The translations under genes were made by a program, and so were the position numbers. DNA of 64,000 nucleotides from Enterococcus plantarum (GTDB lineage: Bacteria; Bacillota; Bacilli; Lactobacillales; Enterococcaceae), in NCBI RefSeq assembly GCF_001730295.1, contig NZ_MIKA01000047.1, positions 1-64,000 of the forward strand, given 5' to 3'. Shown here piece after piece: positions 17,334-26,251 of this stretch. Below the pieces are notes generated by a model that worked only from the letters and a program-made list of their open reading frames with translations, had not been told where the DNA came from and did not search any database. Position 1 is the stretch's first letter, and every line of letters starts with the position of its first letter.

Positions 17334-19793
17334 TTATTCAATAACGAATGTAATAGACTTACTGATTTTTGATTGTACAAAGATACCATAGCGGTTTTCT
17401 GCGGTAATCATTACTTTTCCTGGTACTTTTGCTGTGATTTCTCCTGTTTTAGCGTCTACTTCAGCAATGTTTTTGTTGCTGCTTTTCCAATCAATAGTAT
17501 AGTAAAAAGGGTTTTGAATAGTCGCATTTTCAACTGATGCATTTAATTTAATGCTATCTCCAACTGAAAGTTTTTGTTCGCCAGTTAGAGTATTATTAGC
17601 AGTATCTGAAAGAACGATAGAGCCAAAGGAATAGTTTTCCTGCAAATCGATCATTAATGAATAGGTTGATCCAACTTTTGAATCAATGATAAAGTTGGCA
17701 GGTTTTAAAGGATCTAGAATTCTTTGACCCTTGATATAAAACCAAATTTCTTCATTTTGTGCTAAGTTTACAGAATGGAAGTCAGAAAAATAAGATTTTC
17801 TATTCCAAGATCCTAACTTATTTGTATAATATGCGACTTCGAAACTCTCTTCATTGCCATCAGGTTGTTTAGCAAATCCAGTAAAAATGTAATTACCGGT
17901 TGTTGGTGCTTTGAAGTAGAAGTAATCATAATCCCCATACCAAGGAATAGAGTCTAAATTTTCATATAAACCAATATCATAACGACCTTCAGTGATTTTG
18001 CCAATCGTTAAAGGAGTTGCTCCATCAGGTAAGTCGCTATGATCGTCAGTGATTACTGTGAACGTATAGTTTTTTGCTGGATTTTCTTGTGAGTAGACAG
18101 TGATTTTTGTTCGCCCAAAGCTTTTAGCAGTTATGTTTCCTTCTTGATCAACCGCTGCGATAGCTGGATTTTCACTTTCCCAAACTAGTTTTGTGTTTGA
18201 TGCATTTTCTGGCATGACCTGTACTTCAATTGTAGTGTTATTAGCAATTTGAGTGACAACAAACGGTTTTTTATCTGTAATTTGAATAGAATCTACTGGT
18301 ATATGTCTGTCTTCAACTGTAACTGTTGTTTCAAACTGATATCCGCCATCTGCTGTTTTGACTGAGATCGTTGCTCTACCAGGTTTGTTAGCAGTAACAA
18401 GACCAGATGAATCAACGGTTGCGATTGTTTCATCATTTGTGGACCATTCAACCTCTCTATTTGTAGCGGTTGCTGGAGCAAGAATCGCTGTTAATTGTGA
18501 TTTATCGCCGCGTCCCATCGTTAACTCTTTTGGTGAGATACTGATACCTGTTACTGGAACGGTACCAATTTCATATGTTGCATCCATGTCAATCATTCGT
18601 GTGCTGTAACTATAGGTGAAAGGCTTATTATCCTTAAGCAGTCCTTTGACATTGACTGTATAAACTGCATTAGGTACGATTGAAAAATCATTGTTGGGTT
18701 TAAATGTTAACGTGGTGTAACCGCCTTGTCCGTAATACCCAGGTGTTGGATTATTAACGGTTAATTCACCACCTTGAGCATCGGTAGTTATTTGTAATTT
18801 TTCACCAGTATCATTGTTGATTAGTTCTACGCTAGCATCATCTTCGATCTTATAACCCTTTTGATTAAAATGGATTGACCAGCGCATATTTTTTTCATAT
18901 TTTGCTTTTAAAATAGGATCTTTGTTATTTTTGTAATAATCAATATTGTATGGGTTTTCTTTGTTATATAGCTGTACAGGGAAATAATTTGCACTAGGCC
19001 ATTGTGTGATAAAATCATTTGAATATTTTTTAGCAATTGTTAAGTAATCACTGCTTAGATAATTTGCTGTAAAATAATTCACCATCGTTGTTAACTCAGG
19101 TCCATTGGCCTGTGCGTAGCCTGTTCCTATTGAAATGGCTTGTAGACCCAAAATATTCGTACGATGACCTACTGAAGTATTGGTATTTCCATAATCAGTA
19201 ATGTAACCGTCAAAGTGACTGTTGAGTGAATTTTCTTTATAAGAGGAATGGAGATTTGAAGAACGTGTTGCTTGTCCTGCGGTATCCCAAAATGTTTGAG
19301 GCATATCTACTGGTTTAGTTAAACTAGACAAACCGTGTGTTTGTTTCCTTACAGAAGCCATTCCAATTGCAGCGTGTTGAGCGGTGGCAATATCTTTTTC
19401 AGAAAGCGGTATCTTTTTTAAATGACCTAAGCCGCGATAAAAGTTTATCTGCTTTTCGATGCTTTCTTGTACCTTAGGGTTGAATGTTCCTAAAGAGTAA
19501 AGACCATTTTCCAAAATAGGGCGTTCTAAAAATTTTGCTTCGTTTATTTGACTGCTCATCATGTTTTGATAGCCTTGTTGAATCGTTTTGATTGCGGAAA
19601 CGTCTTTTTCTGGTAGATAAATGATTTGTTTTGCCGAACGTTTACGGGCCACGGTATCTGAAGTTCCTTGTTCATGTAAAAATGGTTCAAGCATTTCTTG
19701 ATTAATTTCCTCTTTTTCTTTTACTTCGGCTTGAGCGGAAGCGGAGAACGAGAATAAAAACAACCCTAAAATTAAAACAACTGACTTTTTCAT
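17334..19793 (-). CDS. Secreted CAP-domain protein with Big2 immunoglobulin-like domains
   Basis: The 819-residue exported protein has a signal peptide (cleavage near SASA-QA) and a CAP/SCP-PR1 domain at about residues 105-250 containing the signature SVGHRTNIL (residues 207-215). Two Big2 domains follow (about 415-510 and 511-595), then a domain of unknown fold with aromatic-rich strands. A third Big2-like domain ends the protein (SSNKNIAEVDAKTGEITAKVPG). No LPXTG, WxL or membrane anchor is visible, so it is released or held non-covalently. AGGAGG precedes ATG 19793. CAP proteins occur in surface proteins of unknown activity; Big2 domains suggest adhesion. The gene is monocistronic, facing away from the ABC-F leader. 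Confidence 0.85.
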   Translation of the reverse strand: MKKSVVLILGLFLFSFSASAQAEVKEKEEINQEMLEPFLHEQGTSDTVARKRSAKQIIYLPEKDVSAIKTIQQGYQNMMSSQINEAKFLERPILENGLYSLGTFNPKVQESIEKQINFYRGLGHLKKIPLSEKDIATAQHAAIGMASVRKQTHGLSSLTKPVDMPQTFWDTAGQATRSSNLHSSYKENSLNSHFDGYITDYGNTNTSVGHRTNILGLQAISIGTGYAQANGPELTTMVNYFTANYLSSDYLTIAKKYSNDFITQWPSANYFPVQLYNKENPYNIDYYKNNKDPILKAKYEKNMRWSIHFNQKGYKIEDDASVELINNDTGEKLQITTDAQGGELTVNNPTPGYYGQGGYTTLTFKPNNDFSIVPNAVYTVNVKGLLKDNKPFTYSYSTRMIDMDATYEIGTVPVTGISISPKELTMGRGDKSQLTAILAPATATNREVEWSTNDETIATVDSSGLVTANKPGRATISVKTADGGYQFETTVTVEDRHIPVDSIQITDKKPFVVTQIANNTTIEVQVMPENASNTKLVWESENPAIAAVDQEGNITAKSFGRTKITVYSQENPAKNYTFTVITDDHSDLPDGATPLTIGKITEGRYDIGLYENLDSIPWYGDYDYFYFKAPTTGNYIFTGFAKQPDGNEESFEVAYYTNKLGSWNRKSYFSDFHSVNLAQNEEIWFYIKGQRILDPLKPANFIIDSKVGSTYSLMIDLQENYSFGSIVLSDTANNTLTGEQKLSVGDSIKLNASVENATIQNPFYYTIDWKSSNKNIAEVDAKTGEITAKVPGKVMITAENRYGIFVQSKISKSITFVIE

Positions 19794-19935
19794 AAATTCC
19801 TCCTGGATTATTTAATCTAAATTGACTAATGGTGTTATAATTATATCATTTAAAATATAAAAAATACTGTTTATATAAAATAAATAAATTTTTATTATGG
19901 TAAATATATTTTATAAGAATGAGCTTAAGTTTCTT

Positions 19936-19963
19936 TTGTTAAACAATTATGTTAAACTATTTT
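19936..19963 (+). promoter_or_regulatory. Candidate promoter of the ABC-F leader
   Basis: TTGTTA (19936-19941) and TATTTT (19958-19963) are spaced by 16 bases and lie just before the ribosome site of a short leader peptide. The match is moderate. Confidence 0.45.
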
Positions 19964-19984
19964 TGTAAAGAAAGGTGATTAAGA

Positions 19985-20065
19985 ATGTTTGTTCTTTCAG
20001 ATAAATTTGTGAAAAGAAGCAGCTCCCGACAAATGAATGTGATGAAGCATTGTTGTGGAGCCTAA
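19985..20065 (+). CDS. Candidate leader peptide (26 residues) upstream of ABC-F gene
   Basis: AAAGGTGATTAAGA precedes ATG 19985, which opens a 26-codon frame ending in HCCGA and TAA. It is too short to be classed by homology. Its placement, 350 bases before an ABC-F gene with a strong hairpin and a Rho-independent terminator in between, is the layout of ribosome-stalling attenuators that control resistance-type ABC-F and methylase genes. Translation is inferred only from the ribosome site and start. Confidence 0.45.
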   Translation: MFVLSDKFVKRSSSRQMNVMKHCCGA

Positions 20066-20169
20066 TAAAATGAACCCTTCATCGTCTAAATCAATACTGA
20101 ATTTTTGAGACTAAGCTGTAGTCTTATTTTGTGTTGTTTTTGGCGATGAACTTGATTTTTATAACGCTG

Positions 20170-20206
20170 AACAAAGGACAACGTGTTTCGTACGTTGTCC
20201 TTTGTT
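20170..20206 (+). promoter_or_regulatory. 15-bp perfect hairpin in the ABC-F leader
   Basis: AACAAAGGACAACGT (20170-20184) is the exact reverse complement of ACGTTGTCCTTTGTT (20192-20206), with a seven-base loop. There is no T run after it, so it is not itself a terminator. It may be the anti-antiterminator or a pause hairpin of the leader. Confidence 0.65.
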
Positions 20207-20213
20207 GATACTG

Positions 20214-20258
20214 ACAAGGGATGAGATAGGGGGACCTATTTGATTGCTTGTTTTTTTG
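20214..20258 (+). terminator. Attenuator terminator inside the ABC-F leader
   Basis: ACAAGGGATGAGATAGG (20214-20230) pairs with CCTATTTGATTGCTTGT (20235-20251) around GGGA, with two mismatches and two G-U pairs, followed by TTTTTTT. It is a standard intrinsic terminator lying 158 bases before the ABC-F start codon and downstream of the candidate promoter. It would therefore stop transcription unless disrupted. Confidence 0.75.
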
Positions 20259-20415
20259 TCTGGATAAGCAAATACCTTTCAGCCTAACGTACGAGAACGT
20301 TGGAGCAAACAATTTTAATTTTGAATCAATAAAACAGATAATTACTACAATTTACCATTAAAGAGAAGCAAAGAGAGCAGAAAAATCTTTGCAATAAACG
20401 AAAAGAGGAAGAAAG

Positions 20416-21954
20416 ATGAGTTTATTAACAATCGAACACCTAACCCAACGTTTTGGCGAAAAAATTCTGTATGAAGATGCATCACTTCGTGTCAATAAAG
20501 GGGATCACATGGGGTTAACAGGTCAAAATGGTGTAGGGAAATCTACTTTAATCAAGATTTTAACAGGGGAAATTTTAGCGGATTATGGAACAATCACGTG
20601 GCAAAATAATACGAGAATTGGGTACTTGGATCAATATGTGGAAGTGATTGGCAATAGTACGATTAACGAATTTTTACACCAAGCATACAAGTCATTATAC
20701 GAAATTGAAGGAAAAATCAATGATTTATACACAGAATTTGGTGAGAATGGTGCAGATAAATTATTAGAGCGAGCAGGGAACTTGCAAACACAGCTAGATG
20801 AAAGTGATTTTTATCAAATCGATACAATCATCAATGATCTTGCCAACGGACTTGGAATCGAAGCAATTGGCTTAGATCGACCAATGAATAATTTAAGTGG
20901 TGGACAGCGATCTAAAGTTATTTTAGCGAAACTACTTTTAGAAGAACCAGATGTTTTATTATTAGACGAACCAACAAACTACTTGGATGACACTCATATT
21001 CAGTGGTTGATCCATTATTTAAATGATTTTGATGGAACCTTTATTTTAGTTTCTCACGATTATCACTTTTTAAATGCCGTAACGAATTGTATTTGTGATA
21101 TTGAATTTGCTAAATTAACGAAATATACAGGAAATGTTGAAAAATCTTTTGCTCAAAAAGAACAAAACAAAGAAAGCTACTTAAAACAATACCATGTGCA
21201 ACAAGCGAAAATCGAAAAAGCCGAAGCGTATATTCGGAAGTACAAAGCTGGAAATCGTGCTACAATGGCGAAAAGTCGTCAAAAACAATTAGACCGAGTA
21301 GAACGAATGGCACCTCCAGGCAGTTTGATGAAACCACAGATTCAGTTTCCTTACCAACCAATCGTTGCCAGCTTGTCCCTGATTACAGGTGGATTGACGA
21401 TTGGTTACACTGAACCATTATTAGCGCCAATTAATCTATCTGTCCACAGTGGTGAAAAAGTGGCAATCAAAGGATTTAATGGCATAGGAAAATCGACATT
21501 GATCAAAACGTTGACAGGAAAGATTAAACCAATCGATGGAGAATATCACTATCCAGCAAACACAAAAATTGCTTATTTTTCACAAGATTTACTTTGGGAA
21601 AATGATTATTTAACACCCCTTGCTTTTTTAAGTAATTGCTTTCCAAAAAAAACAGTGAAAGAAATTCGAACGTATTTAGCGAAATGTGGCTTACCAGACA
21701 AATTAGTGAATCAACAATTGCGTCTACTAAGCGGAGGGGAACAAACGAAAGTGAAGCTATGTGAGTTGACAATGGAGTCTAGTAATCTTATTTTTTTAGA
21801 TGAACCAACGAACCATATTGATGCAGCTGCAAAAGAAAGCGTACGTCAAGCGATTCAGCAATTTCAGGGAACGATTGTCATCGTTTCACATGAGGAGGAG
21901 TTTTATACTGATATTACAGACCGTGTGATCAATATTGAGGAAATGATACAATAA
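20416..21954 (+). CDS. ABC-F subfamily ATPase (ribosome-acting)
   Basis: The 512-residue soluble protein carries two ABC domains: Walker A GQNGVGKST and GFNGIGKST, signatures LSGGQRSK and LSGGEQTK, Walker B VLLLDEPTNYLD and LIFLDEPTNHID. A charged linker near residues 240-300 contains YIRKYKAGNRATMAKSRQKQ, the P-site tRNA interaction motif of ABC-F proteins. No membrane segment is present, so it acts on the ribosome rather than as a transporter, either protecting against antibiotics or resolving stalls. The long attenuated leader upstream favours an inducible protection role. I cannot assign it to a named resistance family. Confidence 0.9.
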   Translation: MSLLTIEHLTQRFGEKILYEDASLRVNKGDHMGLTGQNGVGKSTLIKILTGEILADYGTITWQNNTRIGYLDQYVEVIGNSTINEFLHQAYKSLYEIEGKINDLYTEFGENGADKLLERAGNLQTQLDESDFYQIDTIINDLANGLGIEAIGLDRPMNNLSGGQRSKVILAKLLLEEPDVLLLDEPTNYLDDTHIQWLIHYLNDFDGTFILVSHDYHFLNAVTNCICDIEFAKLTKYTGNVEKSFAQKEQNKESYLKQYHVQQAKIEKAEAYIRKYKAGNRATMAKSRQKQLDRVERMAPPGSLMKPQIQFPYQPIVASLSLITGGLTIGYTEPLLAPINLSVHSGEKVAIKGFNGIGKSTLIKTLTGKIKPIDGEYHYPANTKIAYFSQDLLWENDYLTPLAFLSNCFPKKTVKEIRTYLAKCGLPDKLVNQQLRLLSGGEQTKVKLCELTMESSNLIFLDEPTNHIDAAAKESVRQAIQQFQGTIVIVSHEEEFYTDITDRVINIEEMIQ

Positions 21955-21997
21955 AAAAATTGCTTCTAACAATTTAGACCGTTAGAAGCAATTTTTT
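21953..21997. terminator. Bidirectional terminator between the ABC-F gene and efaA
   Basis: AAAAAATTGCTTCTAAC pairs with GTTAGAAGCAATTTTTTT around a ten-base loop. It serves the rightward ABC-F gene and the convergent leftward efa operon. Confidence 0.9.
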
Positions 21998-22926
21998 TAT
22001 TTCATTAAACCATCATGGATTTTATCTAAATTCCATTTCATCATTGCATAATAGCTATCGCCATCTTCCCCTTTTTTAGCAATAGAATCAGTAAAAATCG
22101 TACTATAAATTGGCAAATCTGTTTCTTTTGATACTCGTTCCATACTCCGTTTGTCGACACTTGTTTCAACAAATAAAGCAGGTACTTTTGTTTTGTGGAT
22201 TTGATCAATGATTTGTTTCATTTGATCGGGTGTTCCTTGGCTTTCTGTATTGATTTCCCAAATATAAGCAGCAGTCAGTCCATATGCTTTAGAGAAGTAT
22301 TTAAAAGCCCCTTCACTGGTAACGAGTAATTTTTGATTTTCGGGAATATCTGCGAATTTTTCTTTGGCTTCTTTGTCTAGAGCGTTAAGCTTTTCGATGT
22401 ATTCTTTAGCATTTTTTTCATAAGTTTCTTTGTTTTTTGGATCTTTTTTACTCAATGTGTCTCTGATCGATTCTACATAAGCAATCCCGTTTTGAATATC
22501 TAGCCATGCATGTGGATCTTGTTCGTCTTCTTTTCCAGCACTCGTTAAATACATGGGTTCGACTTTCTTACTTACAGAGAAAAAGTCTTCATCTTCTTTT
22601 TTCTTAGCGGTTTCCATTAGTTTATTGAACCAACCGTTACCACCTGTTTCTAAGTTTAACCCATTGAAGAATAAAACATCAGCTTCCGAAGCTTTAGCCA
22701 CATCTTCAGGTAGGGGTTCATATTCATGTGGATCTGTTCCGACCGGCACAATACTATGGAGATTAACTAAATCTTCTCCAACATTTTCGACCATATCGGC
22801 AAGAATCGAGTTCGTGGCAACAACGTTGATCTTTTCTTTTTCTGAAGTATTGGCAGAGTTAGGTTGACAAGCGACTAGTAAAAATAAACCGGCTAGAGCA
22901 GTGATAAAAAGTATTTTTTTTCTCAT
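21997..22926 (-). CDS. efaA: Manganese ABC transporter substrate-binding lipoprotein (EfaA-like)
   Basis: The 309-residue cluster A-I metal-binding lipoprotein has lipobox LVAC with Cys20. Metal ligands of the family are visible: His in [10 protein letters not shown], His in DPHAWLDI, Glu in INTESQGTP and Asp in IFTDS. This is the EfaA/PsaA/MntC type for Mn(II). It is the last gene of an operon ordered ATPase-permease-lipoprotein, as in E. faecalis efaCBA, and overlaps the permease gene by four bases. In E. faecalis EfaA is an endocarditis antigen. Zinc is less likely because there is no His-rich loop. Confidence 0.93.
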   Translation of the reverse strand: MRKKILFITALAGLFLLVACQPNSANTSEKEKINVVATNSILADMVENVGEDLVNLHSIVPVGTDPHEYEPLPEDVAKASEADVLFFNGLNLETGGNGWFNKLMETAKKKEDEDFFSVSKKVEPMYLTSAGKEDEQDPHAWLDIQNGIAYVESIRDTLSKKDPKNKETYEKNAKEYIEKLNALDKEAKEKFADIPENQKLLVTSEGAFKYFSKAYGLTAAYIWEINTESQGTPDQMKQIIDQIHKTKVPALFVETSVDKRSMERVSKETDLPIYSTIFTDSIAKKGEDGDSYYAMMKWNLDKIHDGLMK

Positions 22927-23780
22927 AAAGTTGGTTCCTCCGTTTTCTGTTTATTGACAAAAAATAGTCCTTTTTTTGGTGAAAATAGAAAGGCAATAAT
23001 AAAAAATGCTGCGGCAGTTAAAACGATCGTAGCCCCCGATGCTAAATTGTACGAATAGCTAAAGAATAGGCCGATAATCGAACTTAGAATTCCGAAAAGA
23101 GAAGCTAAGGCAATCATAGTAGGCAAGTGATTCGTCAACAAGTAAGCGGTAGCGGCAGGAGTAATCAGCATAGCAATCACTAAAATCGTTCCGACTGTTT
23201 GTAAAGATGAAACAGCAACGAGCGTTAATAAAAACATTAAAGCATAGTGGAAAAATTGAACATTTAATCCATAGGCTTGTGCCATTGTAGGATCAAAAGA
23301 AGTAATTTGTAATTCTTTATAGAAGATTCCGACAAAAATCAATACGATGATCCCCACGATCACAGTAATCAATATATCAGAATCACGAACAGCTAGAACA
23401 TTCCCAAAGAGAATATGATAAAGGTCAGTCGAACTTTTAGCAAAAGAAATCATAATAATTCCTAAAGCAAAAAATGAACTGAAGACAACCCCAATAGCTG
23501 TATCGTTTTTTAACTGACTTTTTTGAGTGATAAATCCGATCAATAAAGCAGCTAGAATACCGAAAATCGATGCCCCAAAAATATAATTGACCCCAAACAT
23601 ATAAGAAGCTGCTACTCCTGGGAGTACGGCATGAGAAATTGCATCTCCCATCAAAGACATTCCTCGTAAAACAATAAATGAACCAATAATTCCTGAAACC
23701 AATCCAACGATGATCGAGGTGATCAAAGCATTTTGTAAAAATTGGTAACGAACCAAACCATCAATAAAATTTGCAATCAT
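22923..23780 (-). CDS. efaB: Manganese ABC transporter permease
   Basis: The 285-residue ABC-3 family permease has about eight or nine membrane helices. The conserved segments [22 protein letters not shown] and [22 protein letters not shown] are typical of Mn/Zn importers. It overlaps the ATPase gene upstream and the lipoprotein gene downstream by four bases each, indicating coupled translation. Confidence 0.93.
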   Translation of the reverse strand: MIANFIDGLVRYQFLQNALITSIIVGLVSGIIGSFIVLRGMSLMGDAISHAVLPGVAASYMFGVNYIFGASIFGILAALLIGFITQKSQLKNDTAIGVVFSSFFALGIIMISFAKSSTDLYHILFGNVLAVRDSDILITVIVGIIVLIFVGIFYKELQITSFDPTMAQAYGLNVQFFHYALMFLLTLVAVSSLQTVGTILVIAMLITPAATAYLLTNHLPTMIALASLFGILSSIIGLFFSYSYNLASGATIVLTAAAFFIIAFLFSPKKGLFFVNKQKTEEPTL

Positions 23781-24532
23781 GCGTCAGCCACCCCTTTGAT
23801 CATAATATCGCCCATTGTGTCACCATAGGCTAATTGAATATTTTTGTTTGTAAACGTTGTTGCAACAGGACCACTAGCAATCAATTTTTTCTTTAAAATG
23901 ATCACATTATCAAAGTAATGAGCAACTTTGTGAAGATCATGATGAACGATCAAAATCGTTTTTCCGGCATCTTTTAATTGTTTTAGAATATCCATGATCA
24001 CTTTTTCGCTGGTCATATCGATGCCTACAAAGGGTTCATCCAAGACGATGACATCTGCTTTTTGAGCGAGAACGCGCGCAATGAATACTCGTTGTAATTG
24101 ACCACCGGATAATTCACCGATTTGACGTTTGGCAAATGCCTCCAACTGAACGGTTTTGAGGGCTGCCAAAGCTTGTTCTTTTTCTTTCTTTTTAGGTCGT
24201 TTCATCAAACCCAGTTTCGGATATGTTCCTAAGAGAACGACTTCCATAACATTGATTGGAAAAGAAAGGTCTAATGCACTCCGTTGTTCTACATAAGCGA
24301 TTCTCTTTTTCTGTGTATCCAGAGGTTGCTCTCCAATTGCTACAGTTCTGGAGTCTGTTTTAAGTAGACCTAGCAATCCCTTTAGAAATGTTGACTTTCC
24401 GGCTCCATTTGGACCGATGATCCCCGTTATTTTTCCAGCAGGAATGTTTAAAGAAATATCAGTTAGCGCTTTTTGACCTTGATAACTAACTGTTAACTGT
24501 TTGATTGTAACATTATTGTTATTTATAGACAT
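23777..24532 (-). CDS. efaC: Manganese ABC transporter ATP-binding protein
   Basis: The 251-residue ATPase has Walker A GPNGAGKST, signature LSGGQLQR, Walker B VIVLDEPFVGID and switch His IVHHD. It is the first gene of the operon, starting eight bases after AAAGGAGG. Two DtxR-type palindromes upstream indicate Mn-dependent repression. Confidence 0.93.
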   Translation of the reverse strand: MSINNNNVTIKQLTVSYQGQKALTDISLNIPAGKITGIIGPNGAGKSTFLKGLLGLLKTDSRTVAIGEQPLDTQKKRIAYVEQRSALDLSFPINVMEVVLLGTYPKLGLMKRPKKKEKEQALAALKTVQLEAFAKRQIGELSGGQLQRVFIARVLAQKADVIVLDEPFVGIDMTSEKVIMDILKQLKDAGKTILIVHHDLHKVAHYFDNVIILKKKLIASGPVATTFTNKNIQLAYGDTMGDIMIKGVADA

Positions 24533-24544
24533 AAAAAAACCTCC

Positions 24545-24564
24545 TTTTTAGGTTTGCCTTAAAA
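24545..24564. promoter_or_regulatory. DtxR-type (EfaR/MntR-like) operator, downstream box
   Basis: TTTTTAGGTTTGCCTTAAAA fits the TTTAGGNNNNCCTAAA pattern with one extra T. It lies between the -10 box of the efa promoter and the efaC ribosome site. Confidence 0.7.
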
Positions 24565-24566
24565 TC

Positions 24567-24595
24567 AGTATAAGATAAACTTAAAATAAAATCAA
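24567..24595 (-). promoter_or_regulatory. efaCBA promoter
   Basis: On the minus strand TTGATT (complement of 24590-24595) and TATACT (complement of 24567-24572) are spaced by 17 bases. DtxR-type boxes lie on both sides. Confidence 0.75.
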
Positions 24596-24600
24596 TCCAT

Positions 24601-24620
24601 TTTTTAGGTTCGCCTAAAAA
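24601..24620. promoter_or_regulatory. DtxR-type (EfaR/MntR-like) operator, upstream box
   Basis: TTTTTAGGTTCGCCTAAAAA is a perfect 8+4+8 palindrome immediately upstream of the -35 region of the efa promoter. It matches the consensus for Mn-responsive DtxR-family repressors of this operon in enterococci. Confidence 0.8.
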
Positions 24621-24629
24621 TAAACGAAA

Positions 24630-24670
24630 AAAGAGGCCGGATACAACTCTACGAGTCATATCTCAGCCTA
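24630..24670 (-). terminator. Leftward terminator of the serine hydrolase gene (AACTC/GAGT hairpin)
   Basis: On the minus strand GGCTGAGATATGACTC pairs with GAGTTGTATCCGGCC around GTA, followed by TCTTTTTTC. Close relatives of this hairpin occur at 42907-42945, 59071-59103 and within the repeat at 31273-31312. Confidence 0.7.
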
Positions 24671-24813
24671 AAAGAATTCAAATAAACGATATAAGTAAAA
24701 GCAGCGCCTTCGGAAATTAGCTCAAAAACACAACGAGGGACGTATTGATATTATACAGCATCTACTTGTTTTTCGGAGTTAATTACGTCTCTCTCAACTT
24801 CTTTATAGTAAAA

Positions 24814-26007
24814 TTATTCGCTTTGATCGGATTCTAATAAGTCGAAAATTGAATCAGCTAATTTCGAATGGGAATCATTTTTTGGGTATTGATTTGATAA
24901 TAAAATGACTGCATTTTTTCGGTCTTTTGAGAACATTGCATTTGATTCGAAACCTGCTTCGTTACCATGTCCTTTGATATGGGTTGCGAAATTGTATAAT
25001 CCGCCCATATATTTTGTTTCAGTTTCAGGAGTCCAAACTTCTTCCATGATTTGTTGGTCAATAATTTTTCCTTCAAATAAGTCAGAGTAAAATAAATAAA
25101 GATCGCCGACGGTCATGCCAACATTTCCTGTTCCAACTTCTTGATCAAATGTTAATGGATTGTCATTGATTTGGGTGCCAAAATCTTTACCAGACGCTGG
25201 TTTATACGCATAGGTTCGATTCGAAGAGTGTATAAAGTCATCATAAAAGCATGTATGAGACAAATTTAGTCCTTGAATAAAGGTTTGCGTAAATAAAGTT
25301 CGATAAGACTGACCAGTCACTTGTTCTAGAATACCAACTAAAATAGAGTAATTAACTCCTTCATATTTATATTTTCCATAAACGCCCATAGTGGCATTGG
25401 CAATAGAAAACTGAATGAAATCATCATCCGTCATCAAAATAGTAGGCTTGACCTTTTGCTCTAATCCGGAAGTCATTGAGAGTAATTGGCGAATGGTTAT
25501 TTTCTGGCTATCTGGAATTGTAGGATAAAATTGATCTAAAGTATCATCCAACGAAAGTTTTCTCGCTTGAACTTGCTTTAAAATAAGTGAAGCGGTAAAA
25601 GCTTTTTGAATCGAACCGATTTGAAAGGTAGCGTCATAAGTGTTCGGTCGACTTTCAGAAACATTGGCATAGCCAAAGCCTTTTTGCAATATGATTTGTC
25701 CGTTGTGAATAATTAAAGCTGTACCTGTAAACTGAATATCTTCTAGTTTTTGGTTTAGTTCTTCAGCAAAATCTGAACTGGGTTGAACTTCTTGATTAAA
25801 GTTTTTCGTTTGCTCTATATCTTGGGTATTTGAAGGAGAAGATTCAGTCATCATACTTGTTTCGCTTGAGTTGGTTTGCGATGAAGAATCAGGCTGGTTT
25901 TGATAGAACAAAAGATAACATTCTACCATGACCAAAAGAATCAAAACTAAAATGATGAATGCAGGGATAAAAGAATTTCTTTTTTTATGATGTTTTTTGT
26001 AATGCAT
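24814..26007 (-). CDS. Membrane-anchored serine hydrolase of the beta-lactamase (class C-like) family
   Basis: The 397-residue protein has a basic N-terminus, one membrane helix (about residues 13-33) and a Ser/Thr/Gln-rich linker, then a penicillin-binding-protein/beta-lactamase fold outside the cell. The active-site SxxK is SIQK in QIGSIQKAFTASL. The tyrosine motif reads KYEGVNY, keeping Tyr but not the usual Asn of YxN. The third motif is GHGNEAGF (HxG type). This is the Beta-lactamase (PF00144) group that includes esterases and D-amino peptidases; real beta-lactam hydrolysis is unlikely. ATG 26007 follows CGGAGGTG; GTG 26019 overlaps that site. Confidence 0.85.
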   Translation of the reverse strand: MHYKKHHKKRNSFIPAFIILVLILLVMVECYLLFYQNQPDSSSQTNSSETSMMTESSPSNTQDIEQTKNFNQEVQPSSDFAEELNQKLEDIQFTGTALIIHNGQIILQKGFGYANVSESRPNTYDATFQIGSIQKAFTASLILKQVQARKLSLDDTLDQFYPTIPDSQKITIRQLLSMTSGLEQKVKPTILMTDDDFIQFSIANATMGVYGKYKYEGVNYSILVGILEQVTGQSYRTLFTQTFIQGLNLSHTCFYDDFIHSSNRTYAYKPASGKDFGTQINDNPLTFDQEVGTGNVGMTVGDLYLFYSDLFEGKIIDQQIMEEVWTPETETKYMGGLYNFATHIKGHGNEAGFESNAMFSKDRKNAVILLSNQYPKNDSHSKLADSIFDLLESDQSE

Positions 26008-26251
26008 GAGTTCAGGCACCTCCGATTATTAATTTATTTTACTTATATTTTGTTGAAACACAAGATGATCCTATAAGATTTTACGAACAGTTTTGTAAGC
26101 ACAACTATTCTTCATTTAAAAGTCGATAGATTTTCAATTATTTTTCACAAGAAAGCAAAAGATTCATGATTTTTTTAGCAATCAATGTTAAAATAGAAAC
26201 TGAAGTTTTTAACTATAGGAAAAGAAAAATACCTAGATCACGGAGGAAATC

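Noticed and set aside
20124-20312. 62-codon minus-strand frame upstream of the ABC-F gene
   Set aside because: It overlaps the leader hairpin and terminator on the opposite strand, which are the better explanation.
24814-26007. Beta-lactam resistance enzyme
   Set aside because: The family also holds esterases and peptidases, the YxN motif lacks Asn, and the protein is tethered by a helix, so a resistance call is not supported.
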